Assembly: GCF_036850765.1 (NCBI RefSeq)
Contig: NC_089495.1
Coordinates: 64,580,410 to 64,644,409 of the forward strand
Source of the DNA: Saccopteryx bilineata
Taxonomy: Eukaryota > Chordata > Mammalia > Chiroptera > Emballonuridae
Direction: 5' to 3'
Length of the DNA stretch: 64,000 nucleotides
A program made the position numbers and the translations under genes. Below the pieces are notes generated by a model. That model saw nothing but the letters and a program-made list of their open reading frames with translations, was not told the origin of the DNA and made no database searches. Shown in pieces: positions 23,892 through 35,169 of this stretch. The stretch's first letter is position 1, and every line of letters starts with the position of its first letter.

Positions 23892-23894
23892 TAT

Positions 23895-26233
23895 CACTGG
23901 GGAACAAATTTTTTCATTTTCTGTTGCATGAGGTTTTAGAACTGTTTCTATATATATCTGCATTGCTGATTCCAAATCTGAAATCTGTTTTTGGTGCACG
24001 CTCTAGTTTTTATGCAATTTTATTTTATTTTATTTTTTACAGTTAATGGCATGCATTGGTTTTTCAATTGACGTTAAAGGGCAACGACTCTTGGATTGAA
24101 CATCACCACAAGGCAATTAATGTTTTACAAACATCACTTTTACATAATTGTAGTTGCTTTTAAATATAAAAAATCATTATCTGATAAAAACACCCTCTTA
24201 TTTTGTTTTAAGATTGAATCATGGCTTCTTTGACTAGGTGTAAATGTAAGAATAGTTCTTTTACATTATGTTATATGTATATATGTGGCTGTTACACACT
24301 TCAACATCAAAGGCACAATATTTCATCATTTGTGACACATGCATATATTGCCTATTTTCAAGTTCCCCTTGGTGATCAAGACAAGAATTGGGCTCCTCAT
24401 ACTGTGTGTCATAGTTGTGAGGAAATGCTTTGTGACTACACAAAGAAAAAAAAATGCAAAGGAATGCCTTTTGGTATTCCCATGGTTTGGTGTGAACCTA
24501 AGGACCACAGCAATGACTGTTATTTCTGTCTGATTCATACAAAGGGCATCAACAAGAAGAAACAGCATATGATTGCATATCCTAATATTCCTTCAGCAAT
24601 ACGACCTATCCCACACTATGAGAGACTCCCGGTTCCAGTTTTCAATGGTTTTATTTTTTCTAAGGATGAAGAAAGTGAAAATGGTGATCAAGTGTATTTT
24701 GATAAGATGCATGAGAAAATGGTTCTAGAATCTGAAGGGTCTTCTTCTGATGCCAAGAATCATTAACCCCTCAACAGTTTAGCCAACTCAAATTGAATGA
24801 CTTAGGAAGAGATTTGGGCCTATCAAAGAAAACAGCTGAGTTACTAGCCTCCAGGCTTCAAGAAAGGAATGTACTTCACTGGTCAGCTAAAATATCCCAT
24901 TTCAGGAAGCATGAACAAATTTTTGTGGACTTTTTTTCTGAAGACAAGCACTTTGTTTACTGTCATGATATCAGTAGTCTTCTCAGCCAGCTAGGTGTTA
25001 CCACTTACAGTCCAACAGAAAGGTGGCTACTTCTTGAGAGCTCTAAATGGACTCTGAAATGCGTTCTCCTATAGAACAGTAATGGTTATGCAGTGGTTCT
25101 AATTGGTTACTCAACTCATCTGCGATAAGATTATAATGACATAAAATTGTCCTTGACTTTCTGAAGTATGAGGAGCATAACTAGATCATTTGTGTGGATC
25201 TTAAAATCGTAAATTTCCTCCTAGATTGACTGAGAAGTATCACAAAGTATCCTTACTTTCTGTGTTTATGGGACAACCGAGCTTGAGAGAAACACTGAAC
25301 ACAGAAGGAGTGGCCAAAACCTGAAGCTGTGGAAGTAGGGATGCAAATATTGTGAATGAACCTGTAGCTAATTGAGACAGGATCATTTTTCTCCCACTTC
25401 ACATCAAACTTGGCTTAATGAAGCAGTTTGTTCAGGCTTTGAATAGAGAAAGTGAATGCTTTCAACATATTATTTCTGCTTTTCCTGACCTATCTTTCAA
25501 GAAGATAAAAGCAGGTGTATTTAATGGATCTCAAAATCAAACCCTCATATGTGATGAAGAATATGCCAGGAAGGTGAATAAGGAGGAGAAAGCAGCATGG
25601 CAGTCTTTTGTGGCAGTTACAAAGAACTTCCTTGGAAACAAAAAAGCAGAAAACTATGAACTTCTGGTTAAAAGGATGCTGTTGGCTTTCCATGACATTG
25701 GATGTCACATGAGCATTAAGATTCACTTCCTGAACAGTCACCTTGATAAGTTTTCCGAAAATCTTGGAGCTGTTAATGATGAGCAGACTTCTGCTGAAGT
25801 ATCAATCAAGATTTTCCTCAACAAGTACACAAACGGAAGAACAATTCAATAAAAATACAAATTTTTGCCTGAATAGAATTGAAATAAGTTTTGCACAAAT
25901 TTTATGATTAAAATAAGTGTTTTAATATGTTTTATTTTGAAATTGTAGACAAATTCTGGTGCAATTATGTCTTTTAGTGTATTAGTGTATTTACTGCTAC
26001 AGTAAATATAAATTATTATATTTTCACAAAGATGATACCCAAGAAGATATTCTATTTCATTATGTTAAACTAAATGTTGAAAATTTTACAATAAGATAAA
26101 AACCTAAAATCTTGAATTGCAAAAAAACCTGTAGCTTAAAGAGAAACACTAATGTCAGACTTGAGATCAGTACACTCGAGTTAGGTAAGAACAAGTGTTT
26201 TTGTGGATGCAACTAAAATTTTGTTCCCTAGTG
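23895..26233 (+). mobile_element. CACTA-like DNA transposon, copy 1 (2.34 kb)
   Basis: The left end CACTGGGGAACAAATTTTTT and the right end, read on the minus strand, CACTAGGGAACAAAATTTTA are inverted repeats (GTTGCAT recurs further inside both). The flanks are TAT at 23892-23894 and 26234-26236. CACTA/G ends plus a 3-bp duplication are the hallmarks of the CACTA (EnSpm/CMC) superfamily. Between them lies a decayed ~1.6-kb coding region. A second copy at 28498-30481 in the opposite orientation independently defines the same ends. The superfamily name is my inference; hAT is excluded because no 8-bp duplication is present. Confidence 0.82.
24221..25852 (+). pseudogene. Transposase-like zinc-finger protein of CACTA-like element, copy 1, broken
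   Basis: The frame starts with an ATG at 24221 (MASLTRCKCKN) and is open for 181 codons. Cysteine pairs are visible: CGCY region, CHSC, CYFC. Conserved blocks QVPLGDQDKNWAPHTVCHSC and PNIPSAIRPIPHYERLPVPV follow. A stop at 24764 and a frame change lead to LGLSKKTAELLASRL ... VYCHDISSLL ... KWTLKCVLL (24793-25074). After several stops the frame resumes at 25418 with MKQFVQALNRESECFQ, GVFNGSQNQTLICDEEY, NFLGNKKAENYELLV, GCHMSIKIHFLNSHLDKFSE and NDEQ. I recognise the whole as a protein family seen as many 'uncharacterized' copies in invertebrates such as cnidarians and insects; biochemical function is not known to me. Its position between inverted termini makes it the presumed transposase. After NDEQ the expected C-terminal segment is absent and the protein ends 20 residues later. 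Confidence 0.75.
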
Positions 26234-26236
26234 TAT

Positions 26237-26768
26237 TCCACCTTAAGCCCAAATAAACATGATATACATTGAGAGGATAGAAATCTTTGTCTCTTTTCCC
26301 TTCTCAGAAATAACTCAGTTACAACATTTAGGTGGATGAATATCTGTTACAGGATGTGGTGTCCTCTGCAGTTGTAGCCTTTACAACTGCTTTGCAGGGC
26401 AAGGATATGAAAATAATTTGCTGTCATTTTCTCTTTTTCTAAATTTCTCATAGACTGCTCTCACACCATTTTCTCAAATATTGATTCACTGTTTTTACCA
26501 TATTCAAAATATATTCTTAATATATTCAAAACACTGTTGAAAACATCCAAGTTTAAGAGACATGCTTTTGGAAAATAATACTTACCCTCACTATACTTTT
26601 GCTTATACCCAACCTTCTGAGTGAAAATGTAATGGGAAATTAATTTTGCAGATTTCCAAGACCTGGATTTGGTTCCTGGATCTGGATAATTGATACTTGT
26701 GTCATCTAAGGAAAACTATTACCATGTATGACCTTAATCTTTTCTCAGCAACAAAGCTATTTTAACAC
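26237..26768. other. Unassigned sequence between the CACTA-like copies
   Basis: Nothing recognised in this part of the 2.26-kb spacer. Confidence 0.45.
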
Positions 26769-26976
26769 CTCAAGTGAGACCATGGGGCCATCGTCATCAC
26801 CCAGGGTCAACTTTCTGAAACCATTTGAGCCATGACTGCAGAAGATGAAGAGCGAGAAAGAGAGAGAGAAGGGGAAAGAAGCAGATGGTAGTTTCTTCTA
26901 TGCACCCTGACCAGGAATCAAACTGGGACATGCACATACCTGGTGAAACTCTACCACTGAGCCAACCAGCCAGAGC
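26769..26976 (-). mobile_element. Type I bat SINE, antisense, 3' part lost
   Basis: Read from 26976 leftward, GCTCTGGCTGGTTGGCTCAG with GGTAGAG gives the head, then the B box region (TTTGATTCCTGGTCAGGGTG), an AG/CT tract and GGCTCAAATGGTTTCAG. The A-rich 3' end is not recognisable. Confidence 0.85.
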
Positions 26977-27024
26977 TAAATCTTTTAGTTTTAAAATGTG
27001 ATGGCCCAAGTTTTATTAAAAATT

Positions 27025-27235
27025 GGGCCCTTGCCTGTTAGCTCAGTTAGTTAAGAGAGTCATCCTAAAATGACAAGGTTGAGGGTTTGATCTCCAGTCA
27101 GAGCACACAAAGAAAAGAACCAATGAATGCACTACTGAGTGGAACAACAAATGAATGCTTCCCTTCCGTCTCCCCTCTCTCTCTCTCTTCTTCAATCTGT
27201 CTGTCTAAAAGTCAGTCAATAATTATTTTAAAAAT
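27025..27235 (+). mobile_element. VES SINE (older bat SINE family)
   Basis: Sequence blocks GTTAGCTCAGTTAGTTAAGA, GGGTTTGATCTCCAGTCAGA, CCAATGAATGCACTACTGAG and GGAACAACAAATGAATGC occur in the order of the VES SINE as I remember it. It differs from the type I-III SINEs elsewhere here. This is the best single clue that the genome is chiropteran. Confidence 0.82.
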
Positions 27236-27238
27236 TAA

Positions 27239-27400
27239 ACCCGGAACAGATAGCTCAGTTTGTTGGAGCATCATCCTGAAGTTCAAAGGTTGCCAGTTTG
27301 ATTCCTGGTCAGGGCATATAGAGGAACGATTCAGTGTCCTTGTTTCTCTATCTCACTCTCCCTGCCTCCTACTTAAAAAAAAAAAAAAAAAAAAAAAAAA
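27239..27400 (+). mobile_element. VES-like SINE, short
   Basis: GATAGCTCAGTTTGTTGGAG (A box), GTTTGATTCCTGGTCAGGGC (B box) and a short CT-rich body end in a 26-base poly(A). It directly follows the previous SINE and is colinear with it. Confidence 0.8.
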
Positions 27401-27432
27401 GATTTCAAATGTGTAAGAACAATTGTAACTGG

Positions 27433-27829
27433 TTTTTTTTTTTTTTTTTTGTATTTTTCTGAAGCTGGAAATGGGGAGAGACAGTCAGACAGACTCCCGC
27501 ATGCGCCCAACCGGGATCCACCTGGCACGCCCACCAGGGGGCGATGCTCTGCCCACCAGGGGGTGATGCTCTGCCCCTCCGGGGCGTCGCTCTGCCACGA
27601 CCAGAGCCACTCTAGCACCTGGGGCAGAGGCCAAGGAGCCATCCCCAGTGCCTGGGCCATCTTTGCTCCAATGGAGCCTTGGTTGCTGGAGGGGAAGAGA
27701 GACAGAGAGGAAGGAGGGGGGGGGTGGAGAAGCAAATGGGCGCTTCTCCTATGTGCCCTGGCCAGGAATCGAACCCGGGTCCCCCACATGCCAGGCCGAC
27801 GCTCTACCGCTGAGCCAACCGGCCAGGGC
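27433..27829 (-). mobile_element. Type I bat SINE, antisense, young
   Basis: A poly(T) at 27433-27450 is the reversed tail; on the minus strand the head GCCCTGGCCGGTTGGCTCAG starts at 27829 and B box GGTTCGATTCC is intact. It retains the duplicated 'CCCCCTGGTGGGC' segment of long copies. Possible duplication TTGTAACTG/CTGTAATTG is imperfect. Confidence 0.92.
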
Positions 27830-28074
27830 CTGTAATTGTTTTTTAAATGGCATAAATATATGAAAGATATGTATTTTGAGTTTTTAAAAAATATTAAACT
27901 AAATATTCTCTGCGTGTTTTATATCTGTATTATTAAGACAATATTTCAAAAAGTGGACATGTGGTACTAATTAATGTTACTGTCTCTCTTTAGAAATTAA
28001 TTGTTCTGTTTCTTTTTTAATGTATAACTCTATATTTATAAATATAATTTTAACATTTACCTTTTTTAAAAAAA

Positions 28075-28345
28075 ATAAGGGAACTGATGAGAGAGAGCAA
28101 AAAAGAACCAAAAACCCTCCAAAGAACAAAACCTCATGGACACAAACAACAGTGTGGTGATTGCCAGGGCAGGGGAGGAATTGGAAGAGGGAATAGGAGA
28201 AAGAAATAATGATGGATGGAGATTTCACTTGGGAGGGTTAACATACAATATGATGTACAGAGATGAGTTGTAGGATTGGGTACCTGAAACCTGAATAATT
28301 GTGTTAACTAGTTCCACTGTAATAAATTCAACAAAAAATTTAAAA
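28075..28345 (+). mobile_element. L1 3' UTR fragment
   Basis: CACAAACAACAGTGTGGTGA, a G/A-rich stretch, GTACAGAGATGAGTTGTAGG and GTACCTGAAACC followed by GTAATAAATTCAAC match the order of an older L1 3' tail. Nothing upstream of the 3' UTR is left. Confidence 0.75.
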
Positions 28346-28412
28346 AGATATATATATAATATTATATATATAATTATATAATTATATAATTATATATTAT
28401 ATAATTATAAAG
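28346..28412. repeat. (AT)-rich simple repeat
   Basis: ATATATA and TATAATTATATA units form an imperfect palindromic AT tract right after the L1 tail, probably grown from it. Confidence 0.85.
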
Positions 28413-28497
28413 CAAAAATACATTATAAATTATTTTTAAATGTTAATTTTGAGTTAGTAAGTCTATTAACAGAGAAAATATTACTCTATATAAATAA

Positions 28498-30481
28498 CAC
28501 TGGGGAAAAAAAGTTTTGTTGCATCCACAAAAAACACTTGTTCTTACCTAATTCGAGTGTACTGATCTCAAGTCTGATTTTAGTTTTTCTCTGTAAGATA
28601 CAGATTTTTTTGCAATTTAAGATTTTAGGTTTTCATCTTATTGTAAAATTTTCAACATTTAGTTTAACATAATGAAGTAGAATGTCTTCTTGAGCACAAT
28701 CTTTGTGAAAATATAATAATTTATATAATGCAGTAAATACACTAATACATTAAAAGATATGATTGCATCAGAATTTGTCTACAATTTCAAAATAAAACAT
28801 ATTAAAACACTTATTTTAATCATAAAATTTGTGCAAAACTTATTTTAATTCTATTCAGGAAGTATTTGTATTTGTAGCTCTTACATTTGTGTACTTGTTG
28901 AGGGCAATCTCAACTGATGCTCCAGCAGTAGTCTGCTCATCACTAACAGCTCCAAGATTTTTGGGAAACTTATTAAAGTGACTGTTCAGGGAATGAATCT
29001 TAACGCTCATGTTACATCTAATGTCACAGAAAGCCAATAGCATCCTTGGAACCAGAAGTTCATAGTTTTCTGCTTTTTTGTTGCCAAGAAAGTTCTTTTT
29101 AACTGCCACAAAAGACTGCCATGCTGTTTTCTCCTCCTTATTCATCTTTTTGGCAAATTCTTTGTCATGTATGAGGGTTTGAATTTGAGGTCCATCGAAT
29201 AAACCTGCTTTTATCTTCTCAAAAAACAAGGCAGGAAAAGCAGAAACAATATCTTGAAAGCATTCACTTTCTCTATTCAAAGCCTGAACAAACTGCTTCA
29301 TTAAGCCAAGTTTGATGTGAAGTGGGGAAAAAATGATCCTGTCTTGATTAACTACAGGTTCATTCATAATATTTTGCATCCCTACTTCCAGAGTTTCATG
29401 TTTCAGTCACTCCTTCTGTGTCTGGTGTTTTTCCCAAGCTCGGCTGTTCCACAAACACAGAAAGCAAAAATATTTCATTAAACCTCTCTATTGTTCTAGC
29501 CAGAAATTTACTGTTTTAAGATCCACATAAATGATCCAGTTATTCTCCTCATACTTCAGAAAGTCAAGGACATTCTTACTAAGTCATTCAAGTCGGGTTG
29601 GCTAAACTGCTGAGGGGTTAATGACTGCTTGGCTTCAAAAGAAACCCTTCAGATTCCACAACCATTTCATCATGCATCTTATCAAAATACACTTGATCAC
29701 TATGTTCACTTTCTTCATCCTTAGAAAAAATAAAACCATTGAAAACTGGAACTAGGAGTGTCTCAGAGTGTGGGATAGGTCACATTGCTAAAGGGATATT
29801 AGGATATGCAATCATATGCCATTTCTTTTTGCCAATGCCCTTTGTATGGATCAGACAGAAATAACAGTCACTGCTGTGGACCTTAGGTTCACAGCAAACC
29901 ATGGGAATACAAAAACGCATTCCTTTGTGTTGGTTTTCCTTCTGTCCAGTCATGAAGCATTTCCTCACAATTATGACACAATATGAGAAGTCTAATTCTT
30001 GTCTTGATCACCAAGGGGAACTTGAAAATAGGCAATATATGCATGTGTCCTAAATAATGAAATATTACACCTTTGACATTGAAGTTCATAACAGCCACAT
30101 ATATAACAGTAGGTGTTATGACTATTCTTACATTTATGCCTAGTCGAAGAAGCCATGTTTCAATCTTAAAACAAAATAAGAGGGTGTTTTTTATCAGATA
30201 ATGATTTTTTACATTTAAAAACAACTACAATTATGTAAAAGTGATGTTTGTAAAACATTAATTGCCTTGTGGTGATGTTCAATCCAAGAGTCGTTGCCCT
30301 TTAACTCCAATTTAAAAACCAATGCATGCCATTAACTGCAACAAAAAGAAATTAAAGTTGCATAAAAACTAGAGCGTGCACCTTAAACATATTTCATATT
30401 TGGAATTAGTGATGCAGAAATATATAGAAACAGTTCTAAAACCTCATGCAACAGAAAATGAAAAAAAAAATTTCCCCAGTG
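28498..30481 (-). mobile_element. CACTA-like DNA transposon, copy 2 (1.98 kb), inverted
   Basis: The left end CACTGGGGAAAAAAAGTTTT with GTTGCATCCAC, and the right end (minus strand) CACTGGGGAAATTTTTTTTT with GTTGCATGAGG, are inverted repeats flanked by TAA at 28495-28497 and 30482-30484. It aligns in reverse with copy 1 along its whole length except for ~340 bp of copy 1 (about 24812-25147) that are absent here. The different target duplications show two separate insertions, not an inversion of one. Confidence 0.83.
28855..30156 (-). pseudogene. Transposase-like zinc-finger protein of CACTA-like element, copy 2, broken
   Basis: From the ATG at 30156 the minus strand gives an N-terminus like copy 1, including AYIAYFKxPLGDQD-type sequence (here HAYIAYFQVPLGDQDKN), a CYFC pair (CYFCLIHTKGIGKKKWHM), and several stops. 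The middle region with LGLSKK...LKCVLL of copy 1 is deleted. Following sequence not easily read in copy 1 is clearer here: FLKYEENNWIIYVDLK. The last open segment (29379-28855, 174 codons) covers NEPVVNQDRIIFSPLHIKLG, LMKQFVQALNRESECFQ, GLFDGPQIQTLIHD, FLGNKKAENYELLV, and ends SDEQTTAGASVEIALNKYTN and a short tail. As in copy 1 the protein stops soon after DEQ. The two copies share the NKYTN tail, so the short C-terminus pre-dates both insertions. Confidence 0.74.
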
Positions 30482-30484
30482 TAA

Positions 30485-31185
30485 TCAGAATGATCTTATT
30501 ATGTTTGAAATAAAGTTATGTGAGTTAGCCTTCCAAAAACCATTTACTTCTCTAGAATAGAAAGACTACATTGATAACAGTAACAAATATACTATATATA
30601 AGCATAGAGAAAATTCAATTCCCTGCTAAGGTGTCAAGATACAAAAGCTAAATTAATGTCCATGTTGTCATTTTTTTTTTAAATCTATATTGATTATATA
30701 AATTCAAGTGCAACTTATGATTGTTGTTTGATTCAACTCTAGTTTCAAACAACTCAAGTAACTCAGAGTTTCTATCATATAAAAAAGAAAAACTACCATG
30801 TGCCTAGTAATAGAAGCCTCATTTGTCAAACAGATGTTCCATATAAAAAGGCAGGAGCTTTCCAGAAGTGTTAATAACCATATGTTTTCATTTTACTATC
30901 AAATAAAACTATTCTTTTCAAATGTGAATGTATGTTTAAATTAAAGCTATGAATTAGGGCTACGACTAAATTTCCAGGTCATTTAGTATATCACCATTAA
31001 AAGATTAAATCAGGTTTCAGATCAGAGTCATACAGGCCATTCTTAATTCTCAGATGAGTGTAAGACTTAAGGTTAAATGTCATATCAGTTAAACTGTGAT
31101 ATCTGTGAAGCTTAATAAGTTAATTATTTTCCTCAGACTTGAAGAAGAGTGATAAATAAAATTTGGAGTCATAAGGTATCATTGT
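30485..31185. other. Unassigned AT-rich sequence
   Basis: No gene or repeat recognised. Confidence 0.45.
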
Positions 31186-31372
31186 AAATTTTTTAAAAAT
31201 ATTTTATTTGTTCATTTTTGAAAGAGAGAGAGAAAAAAAGGAATTAGAGGAGCTGGAAGCAACTCATAGTTGCTTCCCATATATGCCTTGACCCAGCAAG
31301 CCCAAGGTTTTGAACTGGTGACTTCAGCATTCCAGGTCAACTTCTTACCCACTGCACCACCACAGGTCAGGC
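31186..31372 (-). mobile_element. Type II bat SINE, antisense
   Basis: On the minus strand from 31372, GCCTGACCTGTGGTGGTGCA, GACCTGGAATGCTGAAGTCA and GGGCTTGCTGGGTCAAGGCA are ordered as in the type II family; the CT tract and A tail end at about 31186. Confidence 0.86.
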
Positions 31373-33159
31373 TTGATGTAAGATTAAAGGATTAATTTTT
31401 AAATAAATGAATTGTGAACAATGAATTATGAAATTAAATGTTGGTTTCTTAGGATAAAACTGCAATAATAAAAGAAAGTTCTCACCCTCAAATAAAAAAA
31501 TTTTCAGCACACAGTAATATTTTGTTATAATATGAATGTGAAAATATATATTTGCATGAAGAACATATAAGATTATGTGGATTATATGCACACACAACAG
31601 CAAAAAATATGCTTGTGTGTGTATGTGTGCTTAGATGTAGGTATCTGTGTAGTAATGTAAGAATTAGTATATTTTCTTTATTACAATATATTTGTTTTTT
31701 CTCCTGTAGTTGTGAACTCTCATGACATAAGGCAAAGACTCACTTTAGTCAGGTGAATAGGCAAAAATCTTCTAAATGACTGTCATTAGATCAAGTTGAA
31801 TATATATGAAACACATATGCACATTCAAACACACTCTTTATGAATATAGACACCGACAAACAGTTAAATAGTATTTGAAATAAGTATATTTGTAATTTAA
31901 TTTGGCTTTTAGCTTTGAATACCCAAAGGCATCTATGTATATATGACAAATAAGTGCAAAGCACACAGATGTTGATATGCTTCTTCACAAATAAAGAAAG
32001 AAGGCTTCATTTTGCAAATGGTTTCTCAAATGTCCACAAACTTTCAGCATATGCCATTTCATTAATGCACTCAAATATAGACTTTGCTTTCCATTTCCCT
32101 GAAAAAGGAGAGACAATCTGTCCTTGCACATTGCCTTTTCTTCATTCAGAAAAAATCTGCCCTTGCTTCTTGTAAGCCAGCATTTGAATAAGTGGAATAC
32201 ATCAATATCATTGTCCCTAATTTCCTTGCATCTGCCATTTTCAATTTCTTCTATATTTTCCAAAAATAACTTATACATATGTTAGTGCTTATTTTGACAT
32301 ATATATATATATCAGCTAGCAGATGAAGGTAAATCAGTAATGTGATCAAGGTTCACATATGCAGTATTAAGCCATGTGGATAGCATGTACTTTTGATATG
32401 AATAGTTGAGAATGGCATTTTACCTCTGTGGTCTTTCTCTCTAAATTAAGAAATTCATTCTAATTATGAGAAAAATGTCAGTCAAATTTCAACTGCCCAA
32501 CATTCTACAAAATACCTAACCAAAACTCTTGAGAAATATCAATTTCATCAAAAACAAGAAAAATTGAGAAACTCAGCTAAGAGAAGTCTTAGGAAACATG
32601 ACACCAAAATGTTATAGGTTCTGCAATAATAATTTTAAAAGGTTTAGCTAAAACCAAAGAAATATGAATAATGGATGAACTTTAATTAGTAATCATTTAT
32701 TACTATTTGTTCCTTAATAGTGACAAATGTACTATAGTGATGCAAGATATTAACAAATAAAGTTGTATACTGGGTATATTAAAAATTTTCTGCTATCTTT
32801 GAAATACATTTTCAATTAAAACCTTTTCTATAATTAAAAAAATATTTTGAAAATAGGTGTCTTAAATTAAAGCAACAGCAGCAGTTCTCTTGATATGGGA
32901 GAAACCATTGTGAACTACACTAAACCCCAAACCCCAAATTTTTTCTCCTAGGCACACAGCTAGAATACATTTTTAGAATTCCTAGTAACATAAGGACAAT
33001 GTGTCTAGTTATCACCAATGACATGTGAACAGATCATTTTAGTTCATAAAAGTTAAGAAGCAGGGGTACCTTCCTGTGTGTTATTTTTACCCATCTGTTA
33101 TATGAATAGAAAAGTACCGAGAGTTTCTAAAGGATGAGAGAGCCACTTAATAACAGATA
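31373..33159. other. Unassigned 1.8-kb AT-rich sequence
   Basis: No recognised family. A 97-codon minus-strand open frame lies at 31985-32278; its translation (MYKLFLENIEEIENGRCKEI...) shows no domain I know, and nothing around it suggests a promoter, splice sites or a poly(A) context. A (TA)n run is at 32301-32312. Confidence 0.45.
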
Positions 33160-33430
33160 TAGCCTATGTTCCTGCTTCCTGAGACGCTCCTCTCCCATAC
33201 ATTCACATTGCTCACTTCCTTGCCTTTATCAAGTCTTTATTCAGCTATTGCTTTTTCAGTGAGGCTTTCCATGCCACAGTATTTTAAAATACCATCTCCC
33301 AATTCCTTATGCCTTGTTTTTTGCTTCATTTTTGTCAAATCCATATCATCATGTATATGCTATAATCTTTACACATTTATCTTGTCTACTATAGTTTATT
33401 TATGATTATGAATAATTTGATGAGTTAAAC
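33160..33430 (+). repeat. L2 LINE 3' fossil
   Basis: CATTCACATTGCTCACTTCC, TTATCAAGTCTTTATTCAGC, AGTGAGGCTTTCCATGCCAC and a TATAGTTTATTTATGATTAT segment follow the order of the L2 3' region. L2 has been inactive since early mammals; divergence is high. Confidence 0.75.
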
Positions 33431-35169
33431 TTGAAAACATAAAACATAAAGAACATAAAACATATTAAATGGATCATATTAAATACAAGTAATAAGTGAA
33501 ACATATTCAAGCTACAAAAGAGAAGAAAGCAACAAGCTTATTAGAATGATTTTCTACAAGCTAATTAACTTCTCCTTAGATGGCTTGACATTTTTTAAAT
33601 TATAGGTTTTATTTTCTAACAGTGATCTTAACTGCTTGTTTAAGTGCATTGTTTAATAAACAACAGATTGTATCTATGACTATTAATATCCTAATCTACC
33701 AACCATAAAATATTCCCTTATGGTAAATGTGTCTTTTACAAAAATAAATTTAATTTTGTTATTTATACTAGTTATTTAAAAATTGTGAATATCTATGTTT
33801 ATTTCTCTGTTTACATAATTATTCCAATCTACCTAAAATAATACATTCAAAGACTGTTTTAAAGCACACCTTATTTTAAGTAATAGACTAACTGAAATAT
33901 ATATACACATAATATATATTATTTAATATATATGATAATTATTATTTATTTCCTTAGGGTAGTTATGTATACATATTATAACTATACAAATAAATTATTT
34001 GTAATAAATATTTATATATGTATTTCTGCTAAGAAAAATATAATTATATATATTTGCATCTTTTTATATATATTTTCTTGCTCTCAAAAAAAAGGTAATG
34101 AGTAATTATAGTCACTTAAACCAAGAATTTGCTATGCAAGGTTTTGTGACAGCATATGGATAAAGCACTTATTGATAACTGAGGTCAAAAGTAGTTTCAG
34201 ATGAAGACAAATAGTAATTGAATTTAATACTCTAGAAAATAGTAGCTAGATGAATAACTTATAAAAGGCATTCCAAGACTCAGAACAGTATATAGAAAGA
34301 TTTGAGGACAAATAATACTGTAGAGGAAGGATTTCTTGTTCTGGATAATATAATTTTGTTACAAAAGTCTAACTTCTGAAAATGACAATAAAAACTGTTT
34401 GATTACAATTGCAGTCAGGTTTGAGGGAAAAACTTCTATAGATAAAATAAATACTGAGATGAGCCTAATCTGTACTATGCCTGATTTTCCCCCAGGTATT
34501 TGTTATTTAGTGAGCAATATGTGCAAGAAGTGTATGAGTAGAGAGCTGCCACCAAGCAGTAGATAAACAGAGCTTTTAATAATCTCATGCATTTAAGTGA
34601 GATAAATAATGTAGTATATGGTCAAAAAGGTACTAAGAATATGTGCAGTAAGACTAAAGAAAATGGGAAGAAGAAAAGTGAGCACATACTCTGCCTTTCT
34701 TTTCACCTTGAGACAGACTGATCTGTATTCAACACTGGATTAGAGGTATGAAGTGCTGTAGAAAGTATTGAGTAAAAGGGGAGAGGTGTTGGGAAATACC
34801 TTGGATCATATTCAAATTAACTGAATTGTTCTACTTGCAGTATGGCAGTAGATTTAAAAAAGACTTTACAAAGATTGAAATCAAACCACTAAACCCTTTA
34901 GTTCTCAACTACATAAGGTGACCTGTCATACTCAACTTACATATTGAAAACAATAAATAAATAAATAAATCTCCCTTGGTGAAAGACAAAAAGCATCATA
35001 AACAACAAGCCTAAAAAATAGAACTGTTAAAATTTTAATTTAAAAGATAAGACCTAAAAGAATAAAAAGAAATTGGACAGAACTAGAATGTTACTGGATT
35101 TATTGAAAATGCCCTTTAAAATACATTTTTTTAAGGAAAATAGAAGACAATTTAAAAAATGTCAATAGA
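33431..35169. other. Unassigned AT-rich sequence with ATAT-rich block
   Basis: Nothing recognised apart from an AT-rich low-complexity block at about 33896-34075 with many ATATA units. Confidence 0.45.

Noticed and set aside
23895..26233. hAT or piggyBac membership for the CACTA-like element
   Set aside because: There is no 8-bp or TTAA duplication at either copy; the 3-bp flanks TAT and TAA fit better.
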